A stretch of 64,000 nt of DNA from Lactobacillus paragasseri (GTDB taxonomy: Bacteria; Bacillota; Bacilli; Lactobacillales; Lactobacillaceae): contig NZ_AP018549.1 in assembly GCF_003584685.1 (NCBI RefSeq), positions 1,798,001-1,862,000 on the forward strand. Reading direction: 5' to 3'. Numbering within the stretch: the first letter of the stretch is position 1; each line of letters opens with the position of its first letter. A program made the translations under genes and the position numbers. The notes beneath the pieces were generated by a model. That model made no database searches. It saw nothing but the letters and a program-made list of their open reading frames with translations, and had not been told where the DNA came from. Of the stretch, positions 1 to 8,230 are shown piece after piece.

Positions 1-72
1 GAATGCTGCCATAAATGGGAAGTAAATCAAAATATTGGCGTAGCAATAACTGGTATATACCCATACTATCAT
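1..72 (-). CDS. Possible 5' end of a membrane-protein gene cut by the window edge
   Basis: An ATG overlaps the TGA stop of the upstream phosphodiesterase gene (ATGA arrangement) and stays open to the window edge for 24 codons rich in hydrophobic and aromatic residues, as in a first transmembrane segment. The Shine-Dalgarno is weak (GAAAG 6 nt upstream). A second frame starting at 64 is also open, so the frame is not certain. If real, the gene is translationally coupled to the phosphodiesterase gene. No family can be assigned. Confidence 0.35.
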   Translation of the reverse strand, partial: MIVWVYTSYCYANILIYFPFMAAF

Positions 73-1844
73 GAAGCGCTTTCGTCAGGCAATATCAAAA
101 TAAAGTTTAATAACTTATTCGCATAACTCCGATTATCTTCAAAATCTTTAATAGTTTCATTTAATTCAGCAAGTTGATCGGTAATAATTCCATTTACATT
201 GTCATACATCATCTTCATCATCATATTTGGGGTATTAACCGTCCAAGCATAAACAGGCTTGTTCTGTAATTGCGCTTGCCAAATAAAGTCATTATTTAAA
301 GTTGAGTATTCCATAGAGTATCCATTGGCCACGCTTTGAGGATAGGTGAAATTATATGGCTGAATATATAAAACAAATAACTTAGGATTAATCTGATGCA
401 AACCTTCAATCACTCTATAGTCTAACGATTGAACTTGATATTTTCGTTTAATAATTAATTTTCCATATTTCTTATTAAAATTCTGAAGCATCTTAGGCGA
501 ATCATTTGGCGTTGTCTTAACTTCAATCAACAATTTTTGTTTTATTTTAGCAGCGGCTTTTAAATACTGATCAAAACTAGCAATTTTGGCCTGATGTCCA
601 TCTTCATGAAGCGTAATTCTAGTTAGTTGCTTTAAAGTTAGATCTTTTGGCGTTTTATTAATTCCAGCTAATTGTTTTAAATTTTCGTCATGCATAACTA
701 CGAATTGCTTATCTTTTGTTTCATGTAAGTCAATTTCTACATAATCTGGATGAAGCTTGGCCGTCTTTTTCAAAGCTGGAATAGTATTTTGTACGCCATT
801 TTTATTACTTACTCCGCGGTGTGAAATGGTAAGCGGACGCTGCATATCGATTTCTTTTAAATATAAAACATTGTTTGCACCAGCAGCAAGTGTAAAAACT
901 AGCATTAAACATAAAGCTAGCATTTTTAGTTTTATTGTTTTTTTAACTTTACTTTGAAGCTTAAAACTCTTTAATGGCGCCACCACAATTAAAAGTGAAA
1001 CAACGCTAATCCAAATTGCAACTAACTCACTGACTAATTGAACCAGTAAAAGATTAAATACAGCAAAGCTAAAACTGATATTTCTCGGCAAATGATCTAA
1101 GCCTAATTGGCAAAGATAAATTAACAGATTAAAAATCAATAAAATTATACTTACACTAAGCCCTAATACTAACAGGCGACTCAGGATCTTCCACCAATAC
1201 TTATGACTAGTTAATTTCCAACTTTCCTTCATAGCAAGAAAAGTCTTTTTTCTTTGATAGATCATAATTGGAAGCGTCAAAATAAGACGAATACCCAAAA
1301 TGAAAGCCAACAAGTAAAAGATTATTAATCCACTAGCAAGCCAAATATTCCGTGTCATAAAATCTAAAATAAATTCTGGAATTTGAACCTTAGCTAGTAA
1401 TGGTGTTCGATAAACTAGATCAGCAAACGGAACAATTAACAAGAAATACACTGCTAGTAGCAAAACTGAACTAATTCGAACTGATCGATATGATTGCCAT
1501 AGTTCTTTAAATAAGGCCCTCAATGAAAATCTTCCCTGAGAAATTTCCCTAATTCCTAATAATATCAGTGAAAATTCACCATAAATTACTAGAAGTAAAA
1601 CAATCAATTCAAGAATTAAACAGAGAAACATCAAAGTGTGTGTACTGATAATCGTAATAATATTTTGATATGAAATAAACGGAATTGCGCTAGCTTTTAA
1701 AATAGCTGTAGTAAGATACCTAAAAAGCGGAATAATAAGCACCTGCGTAAAAAGATCAATTCCAATAAATAAAGCTATATATTGAAGCCAATATTTTCTG
1801 AAATTATTAGTATACTTATTTATTTCTTGAAAAATATTCTTCAA
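69..1844 (-). CDS. Membrane-anchored glycerophosphodiester phosphodiesterase
   Basis: Two-part protein: the first ~330 residues are polytopic membrane sequence with about 8 hydrophobic segments (the GPDPase membrane-domain type), followed by a GDPD catalytic domain. The catalytic domain shows the ISHRG motif near residue 345, the metal-binding VEIDLHETKD segment and VMHDENL. The family hydrolyses glycerophosphodiesters to glycerol-3-phosphate and an alcohol; membrane-linked members are thought to act on lipid or teichoic-acid derived substrates. An ATG at 1859 lacks a Shine-Dalgarno, whereas GGAGG sits 8 nt before an in-frame TTG at 1844, so the TTG is preferred. The exact substrate is not known. 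Confidence 0.85.
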   Translation of the reverse strand: MKNIFQEINKYTNNFRKYWLQYIALFIGIDLFTQVLIIPLFRYLTTAILKASAIPFISYQNIITIISTHTLMFLCLILELIVLLLVIYGEFSLILLGIREISQGRFSLRALFKELWQSYRSVRISSVLLLAVYFLLIVPFADLVYRTPLLAKVQIPEFILDFMTRNIWLASGLIIFYLLAFILGIRLILTLPIMIYQRKKTFLAMKESWKLTSHKYWWKILSRLLVLGLSVSIILLIFNLLIYLCQLGLDHLPRNISFSFAVFNLLLVQLVSELVAIWISVVSLLIVVAPLKSFKLQSKVKKTIKLKMLALCLMLVFTLAAGANNVLYLKEIDMQRPLTISHRGVSNKNGVQNTIPALKKTAKLHPDYVEIDLHETKDKQFVVMHDENLKQLAGINKTPKDLTLKQLTRITLHEDGHQAKIASFDQYLKAAAKIKQKLLIEVKTTPNDSPKMLQNFNKKYGKLIIKRKYQVQSLDYRVIEGLHQINPKLFVLYIQPYNFTYPQSVANGYSMEYSTLNNDFIWQAQLQNKPVYAWTVNTPNMMMKMMYDNVNGIITDQLAELNETIKDFEDNRSYANKLLNFILILPDESAS

Positions 1845-1896
1845 AAATCTATCCTCCATCGTTATGTTCTTGTTGCTATTGTATCCTTTAGAGCAT

Positions 1897-1935
1897 AAAA
1901 ATAGGAATCCTAATTCTCCCCGGATTCCTATTTTT
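1897..1935 (-). terminator. Bidirectional intrinsic terminator
   Basis: A 14-bp perfect stem (AAAAATAGGAATCC / GGATTCCTATTTTT) with an 11-nt loop. It overlaps the stop codon of the beta-lactamase-like gene and ends that transcript, before the phosphodiesterase gene on the same strand. Confidence 0.85.
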
Positions 1936-2689
1936 CAATCTTAGCAGTTTTTACATGTGAAAAGATCAACTTACTTAATTCTTGGAAGAATAAACGATCT
2001 TCTATATCTCTTCCCTTATAACTACTTAATACAGTACAAAATACTGGTGCTTTCTTAGTCATAAACGCACAAACTTCATGACGCGCCCGCCTATCTCGAC
2101 CCAATTTATTGTAGGTAAGAATATTATCACCATAAAAAGTTAAATCAGTTGGAATAGTATGATTGCTTAAGGCGTTACGAATCAATGCACAGAATGGATT
2201 TTGAGTGGTCATCAAATGAGTAATTAGTTTATCAACACTAGTGGCTGTACATTCATTATCTTGCCCACTAGCTGAATAACGCATTAATTCTCTTCCTAAT
2301 CTTAAACCAGGATAGTTTTTCTTTAGCCACTCATCAATTTCATAAATATCAAATTTTTCAATTAATAAATTAGTAGCCACATTATCTGTTATCGCACTAG
2401 TTAAGTAAACTAAATCTCGAACACTCCAATTAGTGCGACGCAGATCCCCAATAATTCCGGCACCTCGTACCCGTGATAGATCAGTGACTTCCATTTCTTC
2501 ATTCACAATTTCAGGATTGTTTTTCCACTGGTCCTCAATATATGCAGCAATCGCAAGGTCAATCAAACTTCCTGCTGGGAAAACCTTCTCAGCTTGATGT
2601 TGATACATTACTTGGTCGCCATATTTAACAATTACACTTGCATCGATATCATACTGTTGGATGATTTCAGTAATTCCATCCTTTAACAT
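1928..2689 (-). CDS. Class A beta-lactamase-fold protein, probable pseudoenzyme
   Basis: The 253-residue protein follows the layout of class A serine beta-lactamase-like hydrolases. The nucleophile region reads PAGSLID (S41-D44), so the lysine of SxxK is aspartate. The SDN motif is TDN (101-103) and KTG is KLG (195-197). Without the lysine general base, conventional serine acylation is unlikely, so a binding role or a rewired active site is possible. There is no signal peptide, in contrast to true beta-lactamases. The DNA codons were read directly (AGT TTG ATT GAC). It is a single gene with its own terminator. Confidence 0.75.
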   Translation of the reverse strand: MLKDGITEIIQQYDIDASVIVKYGDQVMYQHQAEKVFPAGSLIDLAIAAYIEDQWKNNPEIVNEEMEVTDLSRVRGAGIIGDLRRTNWSVRDLVYLTSAITDNVATNLLIEKFDIYEIDEWLKKNYPGLRLGRELMRYSASGQDNECTATSVDKLITHLMTTQNPFCALIRNALSNHTIPTDLTFYGDNILTYNKLGRDRRARHEVCAFMTKKAPVFCTVLSSYKGRDIEDRLFFQELSKLIFSHVKTAKIEK

Positions 2690-2824
2690 AAAGCTATCGC
2701 CTTCCTTATAGAATTAGACAAAACTTAACTTATGTTATCTTATATATTATGTCAGTAGTTTTATTTATAAAATCATTTTAAAACTTTTTATTATCCTGCC
2801 GCAAGATAGCTGCAAATATTCAAA

Positions 2825-2847
2825 GAAAAAAGCTGCTTAAAGCAACT
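2825..2847 (-). terminator. Intrinsic terminator after the rpiR-type gene
   Basis: On the minus strand a short stem (GTTGCT / AGCAGC with a G-U pair, loop TTA) is followed by TTTTTTCTTT, about 50 nt after the stop codon of the RpiR-type gene. Confidence 0.6.
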
Positions 2848-2897
2848 CTTTATTAGCTATTTACAATAATTATTTAATATAATAATGGAATACCGTA

Positions 2898-3749
2898 TTA
2901 TTCATTTAATTGTTTTAATTGATTAGTTATTAATTCCGTTTCTCTAAATCTTTCTTCTAATCTTGGTAGTTCCTGGTTAATTGTTGCTAAAAATAAAACA
3001 CTTGAAACAAACATCTCAGAAAAAAGTGAATTAATAGCCCCTACTCTGAGTAGCTTTTCATCAGTTGATACACCTAATACAACATCTGCGAGCTCGACTA
3101 AAGGAGACTGACGTGAACGTGTAACGACAATAATTGGAGTATGATTTTTACGAGCTTGATCCGCCATTAACAATATTTCCTGCGTTAATCCACTATAAGA
3201 AAAGATTACTAAAGCATCCGTAGAATGCGAATAGCAAATTCGCTCTAAGGCAATATGAATATCCTGATTAAAAACCACATTCTTATCACTACGAATAAAT
3301 TTATAATAAAGGTCTTGGGCTGGTAAACTTGAAGCCCCTACTCCAGCTAAATAAATTCGATCAGCATTCTTCAAGAAATTAATCGCTTGATTCAAGGCAA
3401 GCCCATCAATTAAATGAGCTGTCTGCTCTGTATTTTTCTCAATACTTGATAAAAGTTTCTGTAATACAATATGTGGATTATCATGATGATCCACAATTGG
3501 ATCAATAGTTTCTTCGTTGTCCTGCGGCGTATCTTGAGCTAATTGAATTTGAAAATCCTTAAGCCCTTTAAAACCAAGTTGCTGACAAAACCTAATCATT
3601 GAAGCAGCGCTGGTTTTAGTCATCTTTCCTAGTCCTTGGGCATCTTCTTGTAAAAATGTTTTAGGATGGGCCAGTAAGTAATCGGCAATCTTCTTAGATG
3701 CCCCTTTAAAGTTAGGATAATTATTTAAAACTTTTGTTGATAAATCCAT
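2898..3749 (-). CDS. RpiR/MurR-family transcriptional regulator
   Basis: 283 residues, usual length for the family. The N-terminal HTH domain (about 1-77) has the family start 'NYPNFKGASKKIADYLLAHP' and a recognition region around TSAASMIRFCQQLGFKG. The C-terminal SIS domain (about 125-260) contains GVGASSLPAQD and VIFSYSG, typical of phosphosugar-binding folds. Such regulators sense sugar phosphates, often amino-sugar or N-acetylmuramate derivatives. No sugar catabolic operon lies next to it, so the effector and targets are unknown; the DUF4931 gene upstream on the same strand is the nearest partner. Confidence 0.88.
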   Translation of the reverse strand: MDLSTKVLNNYPNFKGASKKIADYLLAHPKTFLQEDAQGLGKMTKTSAASMIRFCQQLGFKGLKDFQIQLAQDTPQDNEETIDPIVDHHDNPHIVLQKLLSSIEKNTEQTAHLIDGLALNQAINFLKNADRIYLAGVGASSLPAQDLYYKFIRSDKNVVFNQDIHIALERICYSHSTDALVIFSYSGLTQEILLMADQARKNHTPIIVVTRSRQSPLVELADVVLGVSTDEKLLRVGAINSLFSEMFVSSVLFLATINQELPRLEERFRETELITNQLKQLNE

Positions 3750-3798
3750 AGTGTACCTCTTTTTCTAATACAACATTTTAAGGTACTGAAATATTATT

Positions 3799-4575
3799 TC
3801 AAGACTTTTGCACAAAGTTTAATAGCCTATTGGCTTCTCTTCTTAATGTCTGATTATCATTACATTCAGATAATTTATAACCTACAAAATATGGTGGGGC
3901 ATAAAATCGTGGAATGATCTTGCAACAGATTCCGTCTTCATTGGGATAGAAGAATAGATTATAAGAATCGCATCGACCGCCATACATTTCTTCTAAAATA
4001 TATCGCACGCCGTTTTGAATCCAATCTGCCCAAGAGTTTAAGCCACTGTTTTTTAATAAATTGATATTTATTTCCTGAAATCCTTGTATAGGGTGAGTTG
4101 CAAAATTAACATCCATATTATTTGTTTCAAAGACCTTAATTCCAGTAAAATTATTGGCATGAATATACTTATAGCCGTCTTCTTTATCTAATCCTACAAT
4201 TTGCATATGTGGATGCGATAAGGATCCATTAGACTTGGGACCAAAATTTTTATACCAAAGGACTGACTCAAATTTGCCACTTTGCCGCATTTTATTGAAA
4301 CACTTCAAGGCAAATTTCATCAATTCTCGGTTATATTCTTTTGAATAGTTGCTTACATCCCCATCATGGTCATCAGATTCAATCAGTACTGTCTGTTTTG
4401 TATCTTTCAATGTTGGGAATCGGTTAGCTAGCCAAATCATTGGTCCATTTATTTGATAGATATCGGTTAAGTTATCAACATCGCAAAAAGGGCAAGTATT
4501 ATCTCTTTCAGCATTAAAACTGGACGGCTTATCTTTAGCTATTGCAAATTCAAATATAAGTGGATCGTTATTCAA
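3799..4575 (-). CDS. DUF4931 family protein (GalT/HIT-like fold)
   Basis: About 258 residues with a CPFCDV zinc-type knuckle near the N-terminus and SLSHPHMQIVG in the middle, the HxHxQ signature of the galactose-1-phosphate uridylyltransferase / HIT superfamily. This suggests a nucleotidyl transferase or hydrolase, but the substrate is unknown. An upstream ATG at 4668 would lie ahead of the likely promoter. A strong Shine-Dalgarno (GGAGAGGAG) sits 7 nt before an in-frame TTG at 4575, which is chosen as the start. A cre-like box lies upstream, pointing to carbon-source control. Confidence 0.75.
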   Translation of the reverse strand: MNNDPLIFEFAIAKDKPSSFNAERDNTCPFCDVDNLTDIYQINGPMIWLANRFPTLKDTKQTVLIESDDHDGDVSNYSKEYNRELMKFALKCFNKMRQSGKFESVLWYKNFGPKSNGSLSHPHMQIVGLDKEDGYKYIHANNFTGIKVFETNNMDVNFATHPIQGFQEININLLKNSGLNSWADWIQNGVRYILEEMYGGRCDSYNLFFYPNEDGICCKIIPRFYAPPYFVGYKLSECNDNQTLRREANRLLNFVQKS

Positions 4576-4646
4576 GTTTTTACTCCTCTCCCTAAAAAAC
4601 ATTTGCACTTCAGTCCCTACTCTACTATAATAATCTATGAAGGCGA

Positions 4647-4660
4647 TTAAAGCGCTTTCA
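4647..4660 (-). promoter_or_regulatory. cre-like (CcpA) site upstream of the DUF4931 gene
   Basis: On the minus strand TGAAAGCGCTTTAA matches the catabolite-responsive element consensus TGWAANCGNTNWCA at all but one fixed position. It lies about 70 nt upstream of the TTG start, just before a possible -10 (TATAGT). CcpA binding is inferred. Confidence 0.5.
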
Positions 4661-4687
4661 TATAACATTTTGTAGCTTTCCTTAACT

Positions 4688-4724
4688 TTACTCTTTCGGT
4701 CACTTTTCCGAAAGAGTTTTTTGT
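4688..4724 (+). terminator. Hairpin with a U-tract on the plus strand only
   Basis: Stem ACTCTTTCGG / CCGAAAGAGT with an 8-nt loop, followed on the plus strand by TTTTTTG. The flanking genes are both on the minus strand, where the 3' side reads AAAG and lacks a U-tract. The hairpin is therefore oriented against its neighbours; it may be a remnant of a rearrangement or end an antisense transcript. Confidence 0.55.
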
Positions 4725-4728
4725 TTGC

Positions 4729-5151
4729 TTAAGAAAGTACAACTCCTAGCTCCTTAGCCTTAGCATCTTGAATCAAACCTGCTATTCGATCAGAAACATG
4801 ATCATGCTCGATATCAATTGCATTTCCTAGTTTAAAATCAATAGCAATTTTTACTAAATTTAGATATGCATCTTCACTATCCAGTTCAGTTTTTCCGCCG
4901 AATTTTTTACTGCGGAAAGTAATTAAAATCGGCGTTTTATCCATAATCGTCTTAACCTTATTGGCTACTTCCAGCAGTCTGTTCATTAAGACTACATCCT
5001 TAAAATAATCAATTCTCCATTCCATCATTTCGGGCTGGAGTTTTTTTATTTCTTGCGCCTGTTTTATTACATCCTCTTCACTTAATCCTTTATTAACTAA
5101 TGTCAAAAAGGTTTGATCATTCACTGCTACTTTTTTCTTCTCAAAACTCAT
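4729..5151 (-). pseudogene. aroD: 3'-truncated type I 3-dehydroquinate dehydratase
   Basis: The 140 residues match the first half of type I dehydroquinases (normally about 250 residues), with EWRIDYF, PILITFRSKKFGG and AIDIEHD. The frame stops at TAA directly after LGVVLS, where the family continues into the segment with the catalytic histidine and the Schiff-base lysine. Both residues are missing and a hairpin follows within 10 nt, so catalysis is not possible. No other shikimate gene is in the window. The likely origin is a deletion that removed the 3' half. Confidence 0.8.
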
Positions 5152-5171
5152 CTTTTTTCTCCAAATAAAAA

Positions 5172-5197
5172 ATTGCTACCTAAATTATAGTAGCAAT
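5172..5197 (-). terminator. Bidirectional intrinsic terminator
   Basis: Stem ATTGCTAC / GTAGCAAT with a 10-nt loop and T-rich tails on both strands (TTTTTTATTT on the minus strand). It ends the membrane-protein gene at 5212. Confidence 0.75.
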
Positions 5198-5211
5198 TTT
5201 ATTTTCATTCA

Positions 5212-6084
5212 TTAAAAATTATCTCGTTTAATACTACGGATAATTGCAATTACAAATACCAAAATACTACATCCCATTCCAAAGTAGGCCATATAACCAA
5301 CACTAAACATTTGTCCAATTTGAGCCGTATTAATTTGGTGATTAATCGCAAATTGATTAGCCCATTGATGAATTAAAGTTGGAGTCAAAATGAACAAAAC
5401 TGTTGAAATACCAGATCCAACCAGCATGGCACGACGTGAATAGGGTTCTCTAAAGAATTGAGCTAAAACACAAATTGCAGGTGCGACCATTAAAAGAAAG
5501 GTCCAAATCATAATCCATCTACCTGCAGAGTCATTCATAAATTGACCACTATTGGCAGCATAACGATATGTTCCCCATAAACTGCCACCCAATAAGTTAT
5601 CAAGTAACCCAACTGCATTTGCTCCTTGAGCAGCATAAACATTATTGGTACTAGCAGCTGCACCTTGCAACATTTTTAGCATATCTTGCGAGCCAGTAGT
5701 TTGAAAATTAATGGTTACAACTTGCCGCATATAAGTAGATAAAAACATAATCATCGATGCTCCCAGCTGCAGTGCCTTGAGTAAATGAAGCGTCTTATTT
5801 CCACCTAATTTAAACTCTAAACTAAGAGTACGGTCAGGATTTTTACTTTTGACAATAATAAATACACCTGCAATTGCCACAACGATTAAAATTGCAAGAC
5901 CAAGCCACCACTTAGTCATAATAAAGATAATTGCCAAGACGATTAAGGTTACTGAAACATACGGACGATTTAAGAATAAATCCCAAACATTTACCTTACC
6001 GTGACTTGCTAAACGTTGACGATATTCTTCTCTTGTTAAGACATTTTGATTTTTTTTATCTTTAGAATCTTGTATTTTGCTCAT
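5212..6084 (-). CDS. Lactobacillus membrane protein of unknown function
   Basis: 290 residues. A charged cytoplasmic start is followed by two closely spaced transmembrane segments around residues 45-85, a third near 108-125, then a polar Ala/Asn-rich stretch with GGSLWGTYRYAANSG, and three C-terminal membrane segments ending in a basic tail. No catalytic motif is recognised. The first M (TTG at 6093) has no properly spaced ribosome binding site, so the ATG at 6084 is preferred. Transcribed alone and divergent from the MFS gene. Confidence 0.7.
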   Translation of the reverse strand: MSKIQDSKDKKNQNVLTREEYRQRLASHGKVNVWDLFLNRPYVSVTLIVLAIIFIMTKWWLGLAILIVVAIAGVFIIVKSKNPDRTLSLEFKLGGNKTLHLLKALQLGASMIMFLSTYMRQVVTINFQTTGSQDMLKMLQGAAASTNNVYAAQGANAVGLLDNLLGGSLWGTYRYAANSGQFMNDSAGRWIMIWTFLLMVAPAICVLAQFFREPYSRRAMLVGSGISTVLFILTPTLIHQWANQFAINHQINTAQIGQMFSVGYMAYFGMGCSILVFVIAIIRSIKRDNF

Positions 6085-6206
6085 TACTCTCAACCTTTAC
6101 CTTATTGTGCTAATCAATATTAGCATGTTACACCATGTTCCGCATTAACTTTTTAAGAAAATTAACCAACTTAAGCAGATCGTGACATTTGTCTTTAAGG
6201 CACTAT

Positions 6207-6214
6207 GCTATAAT
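6207..6214 (+). promoter_or_regulatory. Extended -10 promoter of the MFS gene
   Basis: GC followed by a perfect TATAAT at 6209-6214, preceded by T to give a TGC-TATAAT extended -10, about 47 nt before the GTG start. No strong -35 is visible, as is usual for extended -10 promoters. Confidence 0.55.
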
Positions 6215-6260
6215 ATTACTATTGAAAAGTAAGAAGTAAGTTCAGGATTGGGATGACTAT

Positions 6261-7475
6261 GTGAGCAAATCACACGCTTATAATTTGCCAAATGGATGGC
6301 ATAAAACATTCTATACACTTTGGCTAGGCTGTTTTATTACTGGTTTAGGGTACTCAATGACGATGCCCTTTATTTCCTTATTTATGGCTGAACTGGGTCA
6401 CTATAATAAACTACAATTGAATTTATATTCTGGTCTAGCTTTTGCCATGACTTTTATTGCCCAAGCCATTATTTCACCTTATTGGGGAAACTTAGCTGAC
6501 CGCAAAGGTAGAAAATTAATGTGCATGCGTGCTGCTGGCGTTATGAGCTTAACCATATTTATTACTGGTCTTGCTCAAAGTGCTTTCTTTATTATTTGTA
6601 TGCGATTCTTACAGGGACTATTTTCTGGCTATATCAACAATGCCACTGCTTTAATGGCAAGTGAAACGCCGCATCAACGTAGTGGTTGGGTAATGAGCCA
6701 AATGATGACTGCGGGAACGGCTGGTAATTTAGTTGGCCCACTAATTGGTGGAGCTTTGTCTAGTGCCTTAGGTTACAGGATTCCTTTCTTTATTACTGGC
6801 GGACTAATGTTTTTAACATTTTTAGGAACGTGGTTATTAGTAAAAGAGGACTTTACTCCAGTTTCTCGTGAAAAGATGAAGCCAATGGGAGAAATAATGC
6901 ATGGTTTACCTAATGTTAAGTTAATCATCATTATGTTTGTAACCACAATGATTGTTCAGTCATCAACTATGTCAATTGATCCCATCGTTTCTTTGTACGT
7001 AAAATCTTTAATGCCCCACAGTAACAATATTGCCTTGATTGCCGGTATTGTTGCAGCTACACCAGGGCTTGGTACAATGCTTTCGGCTTCTCATATTGGT
7101 CATTTAATGGATCATATTGGAGCTGAGAAAGTTCTGCGTTGGGGATTACTGATTGCAACAATCTTGTTTATCCCGATGACTTTCATTCCTAATGCCTGGT
7201 CACTAGCTTTCTGGCGATTTCTTTTAGGTATTGTTAGTGCTGGATTACTTCCTGCTGCTCAAACAGTTCTAACTTTAAATGTTCCACCAGAAGCATTTGG
7301 TAGAGTATTCTCTTATAATCAATCTTTCCAAGCCGTCGGGGCTGTCTTAGGGTCTTTACTCGGTTCAACAATTTCTGGTATGTTTACTTATGAATGGGTA
7401 TTTGCAGCAACTGGAATTACGCTATTGATTAATTATTTAATCATGCAACTTTCCGCTCACCATCAAAATGCCTAA
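6261..7475 (+). CDS. MFS drug-efflux transporter
   Basis: 404 residues with 12 predicted membrane helices. The loop 2-3 signature GNLADRKGRK, the motif-C-like segment GTAGNLVGPLIGGALSSALGYR of proton antiporters and the symmetric second half (GHLMDHIGAEK) place it among DHA1-type multidrug exporters. The start is GTG at 6261, with GGGATG upstream. The next gene starts 21 nt after its stop behind AAAGGAG, so the two probably form one transcript ending at the strong terminator at 8182. Confidence 0.88.
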   Translation: MSKSHAYNLPNGWHKTFYTLWLGCFITGLGYSMTMPFISLFMAELGHYNKLQLNLYSGLAFAMTFIAQAIISPYWGNLADRKGRKLMCMRAAGVMSLTIFITGLAQSAFFIICMRFLQGLFSGYINNATALMASETPHQRSGWVMSQMMTAGTAGNLVGPLIGGALSSALGYRIPFFITGGLMFLTFLGTWLLVKEDFTPVSREKMKPMGEIMHGLPNVKLIIIMFVTTMIVQSSTMSIDPIVSLYVKSLMPHSNNIALIAGIVAATPGLGTMLSASHIGHLMDHIGAEKVLRWGLLIATILFIPMTFIPNAWSLAFWRFLLGIVSAGLLPAAQTVLTLNVPPEAFGRVFSYNQSFQAVGAVLGSLLGSTISGMFTYEWVFAATGITLLINYLIMQLSAHHQNA

Positions 7476-7496
7476 CTTGTTAAAGGAGTAATTGTA

Positions 7497-8180
7497 ATGA
7501 AAACTATTGGTATTACTGCAAGCATCAAAAACAATCAATTAGTCGTTGATCGTAGCATTATTGATACTGTTGTAAAGCTAGGTTATCTTCCGCTTGTTTT
7601 TGCTCCAGTGAGTTTAAAAACAATGCCATTACCTAACGTTAATTTTGATGCTTTAATTCTTAGCGATGGTCCTGATATTACACCAATTTTTTATAATGAA
7701 GAGCCACTTCCCGAACTCAGAGAAACGGATCCACACCGAGATCAGTTTGAATTAAATTTGATTAAAAATACTCATGATTCAAACCTCCCAATTCTAGGAA
7801 TTGGGCGCGGGATGCAAATGTTAAACGTAGCCTTTAACGGAACGCTTTTCCAAGATATTTATGTTCAAAATTCTGGAGCAGGTATTCAGCATATCCAAAA
7901 GAATGATTTATCTTTAGAAAGTCATCATGTCAATGTAACTGAAGAAAGCGAACTTGCTAAGGCTGTTGGTACACATCCTTACGTGAACAGTAATCACCAT
8001 CAAGCAATTAAGACAATTGCTAATAACTTTAATATTGTAGCAACTGCGCCTGATGGCATTATTGAAGCCATTGAATCAACTGACCAAACAATGCTAGGAA
8101 TTCAATGGCGGCCTGATAAATTATTAGATGATCCAAAGCAAGAAAAGATCTTTACTAACTTTTTTGATAAATTGCAATAA
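7497..8180 (+). CDS. Peptidase C26 / PuuD-like protein lacking catalytic residues
   Basis: 227 residues with the class I glutamine amidotransferase fold of gamma-glutamyl-GABA hydrolases. The nucleophile elbow, GICRG in the active paralogue at 24230-24955, reads GIGRG: residue 103 is encoded by GGG. The catalytic histidine motif QWHPE is QWRPD (R205, D207), and the SGGHD loop is SDGPD. Catalytic activity by the usual mechanism is excluded. The rest of the fold is intact and in frame, so a regulatory or binding role is more likely than random decay. Cotranscribed with the MFS exporter. Confidence 0.85.
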   Translation: MKTIGITASIKNNQLVVDRSIIDTVVKLGYLPLVFAPVSLKTMPLPNVNFDALILSDGPDITPIFYNEEPLPELRETDPHRDQFELNLIKNTHDSNLPILGIGRGMQMLNVAFNGTLFQDIYVQNSGAGIQHIQKNDLSLESHHVNVTEESELAKAVGTHPYVNSNHHQAIKTIANNFNIVATAPDGIIEAIESTDQTMLGIQWRPDKLLDDPKQEKIFTNFFDKLQ

Positions 8181-8181
8181 T

Positions 8182-8225
8182 AAAATAAGAGCTAGAGAAA
8201 AACATGATTCTCTAGCTCTTATTTT
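8182..8225 (+). terminator. Bidirectional intrinsic terminator
   Basis: An 18-bp perfect stem (AAAATAAGAGCTAGAGAA and complement) with an 8-nt loop between convergent genes; it serves both the plus-strand pair and the minus-strand ABC gene. Confidence 0.9.
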
Positions 8226-8230
8226 ATTTA

